Part shown: positions 1-5,111 of the stretch, in pieces | Numbering within the stretch: the first letter of the stretch is position 1 | Layout: each line of letters begins with the position of its first letter | NCBI GenBank assembly: GCA_030043255.1 | Contig: JASHYB010000166.1 | Coordinates: forward strand, 1 to 5,885 | Length of the DNA: 5,885 bases | Origin: Thermoplasmata archaeon | GTDB taxonomy: Archaea; Thermoplasmatota; Thermoplasmata; Lutacidiplasmatales; UBA184 | Reading direction: 5' to 3' | The notes under the pieces: generated by a model | Told to the model about the DNA's origin: nothing | What the model saw: only the letters and a program-made list of their open reading frames with translations | Databases searched by the model: none | Made by a program: the position numbers and the translations under genes

Positions 1-606
1 GCGGCCGGCGGCTCGACGACGGTGGCCTTCTACCCCGGCGCCGACCTCCGGGTCACCTCGGTGGGCGGCGGCGGGTCCGAATCCTACGCCAGCGCGGGGG
101 TCCCTTCGGTCGGGATCCTCTACGAAGGCATCCTCGTCGGGAGCGTGCTGCTGGCCCTCGCTGCGCTCGCCGTTCTCGTCCTGCTGGTCGCCCGGGCGAG
201 AGGACACGGAAGCCTGGCCGGTCCTGCTCGGCGGTTCCGGGGGATCGTCCTCGCGGCCCTGCTGCTCGGCCTCCTCCTTGCGGTGATCGCCCCGGTGGCG
301 CAGCCGCAGCTGTATCGGGGCGCGAACCCGGACGGCAGCTGCTCGGGATCCTCGCCCGTGGCCGCCTGTCAGGGGTTCTGGGGGAGCTCGACCCACGAGG
401 GCCTCTCGAGCGTGTGGGGCGCTGCTCCGGGCTGGTGGCTGGACCTCTTCGCCGCCGGAGCGTTCGGCCTTACCCTCTGGCTCGGGTCGGGAGCCCGGCC
501 GGCCACCGGATCGGAGCCGACCTCTCCGCCCCGCCGGCAGGACTCGCTGAAAGAGACCGCCTCCCCGGCGTCCGGATCGGGAGCGGACGAGGGGCCCGAC
601 GGGTAG
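1..606 (+). CDS. C-terminal part of a multi-pass membrane protein, function unknown (5' truncated by window edge)
   Basis: The frame is open from base 1 to a TAG at 604-606, so the gene begins upstream; the GTG at 22 is only an internal Val. In the 201 visible residues I see three membrane segments, at about residues 41-63, 81-100 and 144-163. The loop between the first two is Arg-rich (RARG...ARRFR), so it should be cytoplasmic. The loop between the second and third carries two Cys (114 and 123) in a Gly/Ser-rich stretch and should be outside, where the Cys could form a disulfide. The tail after the last helix is hydrophilic, Ser/Pro/Glu-rich and probably cytoplasmic. The first visible 40 residues look like an external loop, so at least one more helix lies upstream, giving a four-helix layout. 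I recognise no family and assign no function. Reading frame confidence is high because of the clean hydrophobic pattern. Confidence 0.8.
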   Translation, partial: AAGGSTTVAFYPGADLRVTSVGGGGSESYASAGVPSVGILYEGILVGSVLLALAALAVLVLLVARARGHGSLAGPARRFRGIVLAALLLGLLLAVIAPVAQPQLYRGANPDGSCSGSSPVAACQGFWGSSTHEGLSSVWGAAPGWWLDLFAAGAFGLTLWLGSGARPATGSEPTSPPRRQDSLKETASPASGSGADEGPDG

Positions 607-650
607 ACCGGCGGCCCGCGGCCCTGCCGCGGCGTGACACGAGAGCGACC

Positions 651-656
651 TTTAAA
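651..656 (+). promoter_or_regulatory. TATA box-like TTTAAA upstream of the gltD-like gene
   Basis: TTTAAA stands out in a region that is otherwise nearly free of A/T runs. It lies 55 bases before the ATG at 707 and 22-27 bases before another ATG at 678. An archaeal TATA box is normally centred about 25 bases before the transcription start, so the transcript would begin at about 677-681. That gives either a short 26-30 base leader for the ATG at 707 or a leaderless start at the ATG at 678. Confidence 0.6.
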
Positions 657-677
657 CGGTCCGTTGCGGTCGTTCGC

Positions 678-710
678 ATGGCTCCCTTCCGGAGAGGGGG
701 GCGATCATGA
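678..710 (+). other. Possible 10-codon upstream ORF (MAPFRRGGRS) overlapping the gltD-like start
   Basis: An ATG at 678 opens a ten-codon frame that ends in TGA at 708-710. This TGA overlaps the ATG at 707 in an ATGA junction. The ATG lies where the transcript from the TTTAAA box should start, so it could be read as a leaderless start, with ribosomes handed on to the downstream gene. The peptide is basic and has no recognisable motif. The frame can equally be accidental, because part of it is simply the Shine-Dalgarno region (GGAGAGGGGGGCGAT) of the next gene. I treat it as a candidate only. Confidence 0.25.
696..704 (+). promoter_or_regulatory. Shine-Dalgarno of the gltD-like gene
   Basis: The purine run GGGGGGCGA resembles the archaeal consensus GGAGGTGA and ends two bases before the ATG at 707. 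A second purine block, GGAGA, lies just upstream at 691-695, at a more usual spacing. Together they support ATG 707 as the start. Confidence 0.5.
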
Positions 711-2140
711 CAGCAGCGGATTCACGGTACCTTCGGGTCGAGGTTCCTGAGGAGCGGCCCCGCGAGCGGGTCGCCGACTTCCGGGAGGTCCTGCACTCGT
801 ACACGCGGGAGGAGGCGATGCTGGAGGCCCAGCGGTGCCTGCAGTGCGCGCTGCCGTTCTGCGTCGAGGCCTGCCCGATCACCCAGGACTGCCGGGGGTA
901 CATCGGCCTGGTCGCGGACGGGCGGTTCGACGAGGCGGCCCGGCTCACGCTCCGCGAGAACCCGCTGGCCACCACCCTGTGCAAGGTCTGCTACCACTAC
1001 TGCGAGGACGCCTGCATCATGAAGGGCCGCGGGGTCCCGATCGCGATCCGCCACCTCAAGCGCGCCGCCCTCGAGTTCGGCGAGTCGGACCTCGAGTACG
1101 TCCCGAGCGCCCCGCGCGACCAGCGGGTCGCGATCATCGGCGCCGGGCCGGCGGGCCTGATGGCCGCCTGGGAGCTGTGCATCCGCGGCTATCCGGTCAC
1201 CGTCTTCGAGAAGCAGCCGGCGATCGGCGGCCAGGCCGGGGCGATCCCGCACTACCGCATGCCGAACCACGAGCTGCTGGTCGACCTGCAGCGGTTCCAG
1301 AACTTCGACCTCACGTTCGTCACCGACCGCACCGCCGGCGTCGACTTCTCCCCGCTCAGTCTGCTGTCGGAGGGCTACCGCGCGGTGTTCGTCGCGGTCG
1401 GGGCCTCCAAGGCCGGCTATCCGGGCATCCCGGGCGAGCAGCTCCCGGGGGTCATCCCCGCGCTCGAGTACCTGTACGACGTCAACCTCGGCCGCCCGGT
1501 GATCCTCGGCAAGAAGATCGTCGTCATCGGCGGCGGGGACGTCGCCGTCGACTCGGTACGGACCGCGCGCCGGCTCTCGCCGGGCGCGACCGTGGCGATG
1601 GCCTACCGACGCACGCGCGGCGAGTCGCCGGCGGGCGAGGAGGAGATCCGCGAGACCGAGCCGGAGGGGATCGACTTCCACTGGCTGGTCGCGCCGGTGA
1701 AGATCCTCGGGACCGGCCGCGTCGAGGGGGTGGTCTTCCAGAAGATGGAGCTCACCGCCCCCGACCACTCGGGCCGTCGCGCGGTCAAGCCGGTCGACGG
1801 CGCGTTCGTGACCCTCGAGGCCGACACCGTGATCATGGCGGTGGGCGAGAAGGCGGACCTGACCGGCTTCGACGCGTCCATGGGCCTGAAGATCGGGACG
1901 AAGGGCTGGCCCGAGGGGGGCCAGACCGGCTACGCCACCGACGTCGAGGGGATCTTCGCCGCCGGCGGACGCTCGGTCGTCCATGCGATGGCCGCGGGAA
2001 CCAAGGCGGCCGAGTCGATCGACGCCTACCTGGCGGCCAAGGCCGGGCGGGCGGCCCTCGCGCGCCCGGACCCGTTCGGCCTCGGCGAAGTTCCCCCAGT
2101 GGTACCGGAAGGCTACTCGAGCCCGGTCTGGAAGCCGTAG
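707..2140 (+). CDS. GltD-type NAD(P)H-dependent FAD/iron-sulfur oxidoreductase (glutamate synthase small-subunit family)
   Basis: The 477-residue protein has the full domain order of the GltD family. The N-terminal iron-sulfur domain holds C44-x2-C47-x4-C52-x3-C56-P and a second group C92, C95, C99, C103. The FAD-binding Rossmann motif is GAGPAG (145-150), followed by FEK at 167-169 and IGG. The NAD(P)H motif is GGGDVA (275-280), with the Arg pair RR (301-302) and ESPAGEEE downstream. In glutamate synthase this subunit passes electrons from NADPH through FAD and [4Fe-4S] clusters to the large subunit. Relatives work in NfnB/SudA-type enzymes or stand alone in archaea. No large subunit is in the window, so the true partner is unknown. 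The C-terminal FAD motif reads GIFAAGGRSVVHAMAAG (415-431), lacking the usual Asp of 'GD'. C62 is an extra Cys near the first cluster. The start is set by a Shine-Dalgarno and a TTTAAA box. Family assignment is sure; the specific reaction is not. Confidence 0.93.
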   Translation: MTAADSRYLRVEVPEERPRERVADFREVLHSYTREEAMLEAQRCLQCALPFCVEACPITQDCRGYIGLVADGRFDEAARLTLRENPLATTLCKVCYHYCEDACIMKGRGVPIAIRHLKRAALEFGESDLEYVPSAPRDQRVAIIGAGPAGLMAAWELCIRGYPVTVFEKQPAIGGQAGAIPHYRMPNHELLVDLQRFQNFDLTFVTDRTAGVDFSPLSLLSEGYRAVFVAVGASKAGYPGIPGEQLPGVIPALEYLYDVNLGRPVILGKKIVVIGGGDVAVDSVRTARRLSPGATVAMAYRRTRGESPAGEEEIRETEPEGIDFHWLVAPVKILGTGRVEGVVFQKMELTAPDHSGRRAVKPVDGAFVTLEADTVIMAVGEKADLTGFDASMGLKIGTKGWPEGGQTGYATDVEGIFAAGGRSVVHAMAAGTKAAESIDAYLAAKAGRAALARPDPFGLGEVPPVVPEGYSSPVWKP

Positions 2141-2192
2141 CGCCCGCCCCGCCGGCGCTAGGGTCCTCCGCGCCTCCCTGTGGGGAGCGGAA

Positions 2193-2200
2193 GGTTCAAC
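2193..2200 (+). promoter_or_regulatory. Possible AT box of the zinc-ribbon gene (GGTTCAAC)
   Basis: TTCAAC at 2195-2200 lies 25-30 bases before the ATG at 2225, and no Shine-Dalgarno precedes that ATG. This fits a leaderless archaeal promoter. The hexamer is a weak match to a TATA box, so the call rests mainly on spacing. Confidence 0.3.
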
Positions 2201-2224
2201 CCCCCGGCTGGTCTGCCCCTGCGC

Positions 2225-2563
2225 ATGGTTTCGCGCTTCTGCACCCGGTGCGGCCAGCTGCTTCCGACCGACGCGACGACCTGCCCGCGCTGCAACGCGC
2301 CGGTCGGCGCGAGCCCGACGGCCAGCGCCGCGCCCGCGACCGCGCAGCCGCTCGCCGAGAGCGCCTCGCCAGCGCGGCGCACCTGCGGGAACTGCCGGTC
2401 CGCGATGCGGTGGATCGGCCACTACAGCCTCCGGGCGACCGGTTCGCCCAGTGCCGGCGGAGCGCCCGGGGCTCCTCCGGACGTCACCGAGACGCTCCTG
2501 CCGTTCTCCGTCTACTACTGCCAGACCTGCGGCAAGTTCGACTTCTACTATCCGGGGACCTAG
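2225..2563 (+). CDS. Small double zinc-ribbon protein
   Basis: This is a 112-residue protein with two Cys4 zinc-binding sites. The N-terminal ribbon is C6-x2-C9-x10-C20-x2-C23 (FCTRCGQLL...TCPRCNAPVG), a common short zinc-ribbon. A low-complexity Ala/Pro/Ser linker follows (about 29-50). The second site is split: C54-x2-C57 (CGNCRSAM) pairs with C99-x2-C102 (YYCQTCGKFDFY) after about 40 residues that contain WIGHYSLR and the LLPFSVYYC strand. The second half resembles the zinc-ribbon nucleic-acid-binding-type family seen in archaea and bacteria (COG3478-like by eye). I infer, but cannot show, a role in binding nucleic acid or protein. I chose ATG 2225 over the in-frame GTG at 2180. The 15 residues added by the GTG have no fold-like content, and an AT box sits at leaderless distance from the ATG. 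It lies 55 bases upstream of the phosphoribosyltransferase gene and may be co-transcribed with it. Confidence 0.85.
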   Translation: MVSRFCTRCGQLLPTDATTCPRCNAPVGASPTASAAPATAQPLAESASPARRTCGNCRSAMRWIGHYSLRATGSPSAGGAPGAPPDVTETLLPFSVYYCQTCGKFDFYYPGT

Positions 2564-2618
2564 GTCGCTTGCTCCGGGTCCGGCCCACGGTCGGTCGGCC
2601 TGCGGCAGGGTGAGGTCC

Positions 2619-3302
2619 GTGGGGACGCAAGCGTCGGGCGGCGGCGACGGCCTCCTCGAAGATCGTACCGAGGCCGGTCGGCGGCTCGCCGGTCGTTTGG
2701 GGTCCCTTCGCAGCAGCCACCCGATCGTGCTGGGGATCCCGCGGGGAGGCGTGGTCGTCGCCGCCCCGATCGCCGCCGCCCTGGACGCCGACCTGGAGGT
2801 CCTGCTGGTCCGCAAGGTCGGCGCTCCGAACGAACCGGAGTACGGGCTGGGGGCGGTCGCCGAGGGCGGCACCGTGGCGCTGGACGAACGGCGGGTGCGT
2901 TCGGCGGGCTGGCAGCTCGAGGACCTCGCCCCGACGGTTCGCCGGGAGCAGACCGAGCTGGCGGAACGCGCCGAGCGCTACCGGCACGGCGGGCGACTCC
3001 CGGCCCTCGCCGGCCGGACGGTGGTCGTCGTCGACGACGGGGTGGCGACCGGGGGTACGATGGAAGCGGCGATCGATGTCGCTCGAGCAGCCCGGGCGGA
3101 CCGGGTCGTCGTCGCCCTCGGCGTCGCCCCCCCGGAGGCGGTCCGACGACTGGCGCACCGGGCGGACGAGGTCCTGGTCCTGCGGGTGCCGGAGAGCTTC
3201 GAGGCGGTGGGTCAGTGGTACCGCCGCTTCGAGCCGGTGCCGGACCCGGTTGTCCTGCGGTTCTTGGACGAGGCCCGCGCACGGCGGGCGATTGTTCGGT
3301 GA
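2619..3302 (+). CDS. Predicted phosphoribosyltransferase, COG1926 type
   Basis: This 227-residue protein belongs to the phosphoribosyltransferase family. The opening DRTEAGRRLA (15-24) and IPRGGVVVA (40-48) match the usual N-terminal hood and PRGG motif, followed by VLLVRKVGAP (61-70). The PRPP-binding loop is VVVVDDGVATGGTM (135-148), with the two acidic residues D139/D140 and the TGGT phosphate loop. The C-terminal ending FEAVGQWYRRFEPV is typical of the COG1926 group, whose substrate is not established; it could be a nucleobase salvage enzyme or a regulator. The start is uncertain. GTG 2619 follows a purine-rich GGTGAGG, but only two or three bases away, and an in-frame GTG at 2610 is three codons earlier. 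No AT box is visible in the 55 bases after the zinc-ribbon gene, so co-transcription is likely. Its TGA overlaps an in-frame GTG of the next gene's frame (3299), which would be a coupled but unusually long alternative ribA start. Confidence 0.88.
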   Translation: MGTQASGGGDGLLEDRTEAGRRLAGRLGSLRSSHPIVLGIPRGGVVVAAPIAAALDADLEVLLVRKVGAPNEPEYGLGAVAEGGTVALDERRVRSAGWQLEDLAPTVRREQTELAERAERYRHGGRLPALAGRTVVVVDDGVATGGTMEAAIDVARAARADRVVVALGVAPPEAVRRLAHRADEVLVLRVPESFEAVGQWYRRFEPVPDPVVLRFLDEARARRAIVR

Positions 3303-3353
3303 GCGCCCCCGGACGGGTGCGCCCTGTCCTGACCCGAAGGCGGTGGCGCGGAC

Positions 3354-3390
3354 GCTACCGTGGCCTTTTTCCACGTCTCGGGTTGGTAGC
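3354..3390 (+). promoter_or_regulatory. Compound inverted repeat immediately before ribA
   Basis: GCTACC (3354-3359) is complementary to GGTAGC (3385-3390). Directly inside it, GTGG (3360-3363) is complementary to CCAC (3371-3374) around a CCTTTTT loop. In RNA this makes a ten-base left arm paired to a right arm interrupted by a ten-base bulge (3375-3384), ending five bases before the ATG at 3395. The bulge sequence TCGGGT (3378-3383) can also pair with ACCCGA at 3332-3337, giving a competing or pseudoknot-like pairing. If transcribed, it would bury the region just upstream of the start codon. Alternatively, the T run (3366-3370) is an AT box at -25 to -29 for a leaderless ribA transcript, and the repeat is a DNA operator or chance. 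Confidence 0.35.
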
Positions 3391-3394
3391 CCCG

Positions 3395-4105
3395 ATGCCG
3401 TTGGCGCCTGACGTCGCCTCCCGCCTGCTGGAGGAGGGACGGGAGCACCGTTGCCCCGGTGCGCCCGAGACCTGCGTGAAGCCGGTCGCGATCGCCGAGC
3501 TCCCCAGCCGGTTCGGCCAGTTCCAGGTCGTGGCGTTCTGGAACGATGCCGGCTCGCAGGACCACGCGGCGTTCGTGCACGGCAACGTGGTCGACCGGGA
3601 GCGCGTGCTCGTGCGGCTGCACTCCGAGTGCCTCACCGGGGACGCGATCGGCTCGCTGCGCTGCGACTGCCGCGACCAGCTGATCGCCTCGCTCGAACGG
3701 ATCTCCAAGTGCGACGCCGGCGTCGTGCTCTACCTCCGGCAGGAGGGCCGCGGCATCGGCTTCGCCAACAAGATCCGGGCCTACCAGCTGCAGGACCAGG
3801 GCTACGACACGGTCGAGGCGAACGAGGCGCTCGGCTTCCGCGCCGACGAGCGGGAGTACGGCATCGCCGCCCACATGCTGGCGTCGCTGCACGTCCGCTC
3901 GATCGAGATCATGACCAACAACCCGAGGAAGATCGAGGACCTCCGCCGCCACGGCGTGCGGATCGAGGGACGGATCCCGCTGGTCATCCCGCCGCAGCCG
4001 GTCGACCGGGCCTACCTCGAGACGAAGCAGCGGAAGCTGGGCCACCTGCTGGACGTCGAGCAGCTGGACGAGAGCGCCGACCCGTCCGAAGCGGTCGGCA
4101 AGTAG
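3395..4105 (+). CDS. ribA: GTP cyclohydrolase II (riboflavin synthesis)
   Basis: This 236-residue enzyme would convert GTP to 2,5-diamino-6-ribosylamino-4-pyrimidinone 5'-phosphate, formate and pyrophosphate, the first committed step of riboflavin and flavin cofactor synthesis in the cytoplasm. The zinc site C79-x10-C90-x-C92 (SECLTGDAIGSLRCDC) is complete. RQEGRGIG (115-122), RAYQLQDQG (128-136), DTVEANEALGF (138-148), the D151/R153 pair and TNNPRKI (174-180) all match the family. With a constant offset of 25 they align to the E. coli catalytic and ligand residues as I recall them (Tyr105, Asp126, Arg128, Thr149, Lys154). It is the stand-alone form, not fused to RibB. About 25 residues precede the point where the E. 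coli protein starts, so GTG 3476 (MKPVAIAELP) is a possible shorter start and GTG 3299 a longer one. ATG 3395 is preferred because of the AT box at -25. It ends 7 bases from the convergent zinc-finger gene. Confidence 0.95.
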   Translation: MPLAPDVASRLLEEGREHRCPGAPETCVKPVAIAELPSRFGQFQVVAFWNDAGSQDHAAFVHGNVVDRERVLVRLHSECLTGDAIGSLRCDCRDQLIASLERISKCDAGVVLYLRQEGRGIGFANKIRAYQLQDQGYDTVEANEALGFRADEREYGIAAHMLASLHVRSIEIMTNNPRKIEDLRRHGVRIEGRIPLVIPPQPVDRAYLETKQRKLGHLLDVEQLDESADPSEAVGK

Positions 4106-4112
4106 CGCGCCC

Positions 4113-4358
4113 CTAGCTGATGTGGGCGGTCCGGTTGTGCCGCTGCAGGGCGGAGATCGAAGGGAACCGCCGTCCGCAGACCGAGCATCGGACCGCCTTC
4201 GCCTCCGGGGTCGGGGTCTTCGCGGACGCGACGCCGTGCGACTCGGCGACGTGCGCGTCCAGGACCTCCTGCGAACGGAAGACCGAGCCGCACTGCGGGC
4301 AGACCGCCTCGGTCTCGTCGTACTCGACGTACGGCACGGACCCCGAACCGTTCCGCAC
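4113..4358 (-). CDS. Small tandem C2H2 zinc-finger protein
   Basis: The 81-residue protein is almost entirely two classical C2H2 fingers. Finger 1 is C20-x2-C23-x12-H36-x4-H41 (CPQCGSVF...LDAHVAESH). Finger 2 is C58-x2-C61-x12-H74-x4-H79 (CSVCGRRF...LQRHNRTAH). Each has the conserved Phe and Leu of the finger core. A 16-residue Ala/Thr/Pro/Lys linker separates them, longer than the short TGEKP linker of eukaryotic arrays. The protein ends two residues after the last His. Such two-finger proteins are known in archaea and are presumed to bind DNA or RNA; the target is unknown. Two starts are possible: GTG 4358, which has GGGGAT at a fair Shine-Dalgarno distance, and GTG 4337, which gives MPYVEYDETEAVCP, a more natural N-terminus, with a weak GGATAG box at -24 to -28. 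The gene is convergent with ribA and divergent from the membrane-anchored protein gene. Confidence 0.85.
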   Translation of the reverse strand: MRNGSGSVPYVEYDETEAVCPQCGSVFRSQEVLDAHVAESHGVASAKTPTPEAKAVRCSVCGRRFPSISALQRHNRTAHIS

Positions 4359-4500
4359 CGCTATCCCCGTTTCGGCAGGGCGCCCTGACCGAACTCGCCG
4401 GCCGGACGGGGGCCGACCGAAGGTTCCCGGTCGTGCCTCGCCGCTCGGTCGGCGACAGGACCCGGAGCGCCAGCGCCGGCGCGGACGTCCCGCCGCACTA

Positions 4501-4510
4501 GGGTAAATCC
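4501..4510 (+). promoter_or_regulatory. AT box in the divergent intergenic region (GGGTAAATCC)
   Basis: TAAAT at 4504-4508 is the only A/T-rich stretch in the 188 bases between the two divergent genes. On the plus strand it would place the transcript start near 4530-4535, leaving a short leader that contains the Shine-Dalgarno of the gene at 4547. Read on the minus strand (GGATTTACCC) it could also serve the zinc-finger gene, with a leader of about 120 bases. The rest of the intergenic stretch shows only GC-rich sequence without features I can support. Confidence 0.45.
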
Positions 4511-4535
4511 CCCCGCCGGGTCGCCGCAGGGAACC

Positions 4536-4543
4536 GGGAGGAG
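4536..4543 (+). promoter_or_regulatory. Shine-Dalgarno GGGAGGAG before GTG 4547
   Basis: GGGAGGAG is a strong match to the 16S rRNA 3' end and ends three bases before the GTG at 4547. It decides this start despite the non-ATG codon. Confidence 0.65.
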
Positions 4544-4546
4544 CTC

Positions 4547-5086
4547 GTGGCGACGAACTGGCTGAACATCGCCGTCTGGTCGCTGGTCGGCACCTGGGTC
4601 CTGGTCGTCGGCACCCTGATCCTGATGTACTGGCAGACCCGGACCAGCCAGCGGCTCAACTCGGCGAACGCCGTGATGTCGCTGCGCGAGCGCTTCGACA
4701 GCCCGCACATGCGGGCGGCGCGGCGGCACCTGGCGCAGCGGATGCGCGCGCAGGGAACCGACGACCTGTCGAGCGCGGAGGTCGCGACGTTCTTCGAGCT
4801 CGTCGGGACGCTAACGCACCTCGGGGTCCTCGAGCCGCAGCTGGTCTGGGAGGCGTTCGGCTCCTGGATCGTGGCCTACTACTGGGCGGTCCGCCACCCG
4901 GTCGACCACATCGCCAAGATCCGGAGCGACCTGAACGACCCGCTGGTCTTCCACGAGTTCGAGTGGCTGCACGAGACCGTCGTCTCGATCGACATGAACC
5001 GCGAGGGCCAGAGTGCGACGGCCGTCGAGAACGAAGCGCTGGCGCGTCGGATCCTGGCGCTCGAAGAGGCGCTCGGGCAGGCGTGA
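4547..5086 (+). CDS. Single-pass membrane-anchored protein, DUF4760-like, function unknown
   Basis: The 179-residue protein begins with one hydrophobic helix (about residues 5-29, WLNIAVWSLVGTWVLVVGTLILMYW), then a basic/polar segment (QTRTSQRLNSANAVMSLRERFDSP) and a helical cytoplasmic domain. The domain has FFELVGTLTHLGVLEPQLVWEAFGSWIVAYYWAVRHPV (82-119) and a hydrophilic C-terminal helix rich in Glu, Ala and Leu (about 158-178). The layout and the FELVGTL...VWEAFGSWIVAYYW stretch remind me of DUF4760-type proteins found widely in bacteria and archaea, but this is by eye only and no function is established. The start is a GTG with a strong Shine-Dalgarno and an AT box further upstream. Positive residues after the helix place the domain in the cytoplasm. 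The gene is tail to tail with the TMEM175-like gene, 13 bases apart. Confidence 0.8.
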   Translation: MATNWLNIAVWSLVGTWVLVVGTLILMYWQTRTSQRLNSANAVMSLRERFDSPHMRAARRHLAQRMRAQGTDDLSSAEVATFFELVGTLTHLGVLEPQLVWEAFGSWIVAYYWAVRHPVDHIAKIRSDLNDPLVFHEFEWLHETVVSIDMNREGQSATAVENEALARRILALEEALGQA

Positions 5087-5092
5087 GGGCCG

Positions 5093-5111
5093 GGTCCGGC
5101 TAGGTCCGGCT
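5093..5111. repeat. Short tandem repeat GGTCCGGCT x2 over the TMEM175-like stop codon
   Basis: GGTCCGGCT occurs at 5093-5101 and again at 5103-5111, a ten-base period. It spans the 13-base convergent gap and the last codons and stop of the minus-strand gene. It probably arose as a small local duplication; no function is implied. Confidence 0.6.

Noticed and set aside
2180..2224. GTG 2180 as start of the zinc-ribbon gene
   Set aside because: It has no convincing Shine-Dalgarno, and the extra residues contain nothing of the ribbon, which begins right after ATG 2225.
835..2613. Long plus-strand open frame overlapping the GltD-like gene in another frame
   Set aside because: The translation is Arg/Pro/Gly-rich without hydrophobic or motif structure and overlaps a gene with complete domain motifs.
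722..2872. Very long minus-strand open frame (716 codons)
   Set aside because: It lies wholly antisense to the clearly recognisable GltD-like, zinc-ribbon and phosphoribosyltransferase genes. Its translation is low-complexity, Arg/Asp/Gly-rich, with no motif. GC-rich third positions create such shadows.
3366..3370. T5 run as a terminator of the phosphoribosyltransferase gene
   Set aside because: Five T residues inside a hairpin loop, with no stem directly before them, is weak. The position at -25 to -29 of ATG 3395 favours a promoter box.
3303..3394. FMN riboswitch before ribA
   Set aside because: The conserved core segments and multi-helix layout of the FMN (RFN) element are not recognisable. 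Only simple inverted repeats are present.
3299..3394. Longer ribA beginning at GTG 3299 overlapping the previous stop
   Set aside because: The added 32 residues are Arg/Pro/Gly-rich and unlike any part of the RibA fold. ATG 3395 already extends beyond the usual family N-terminus.
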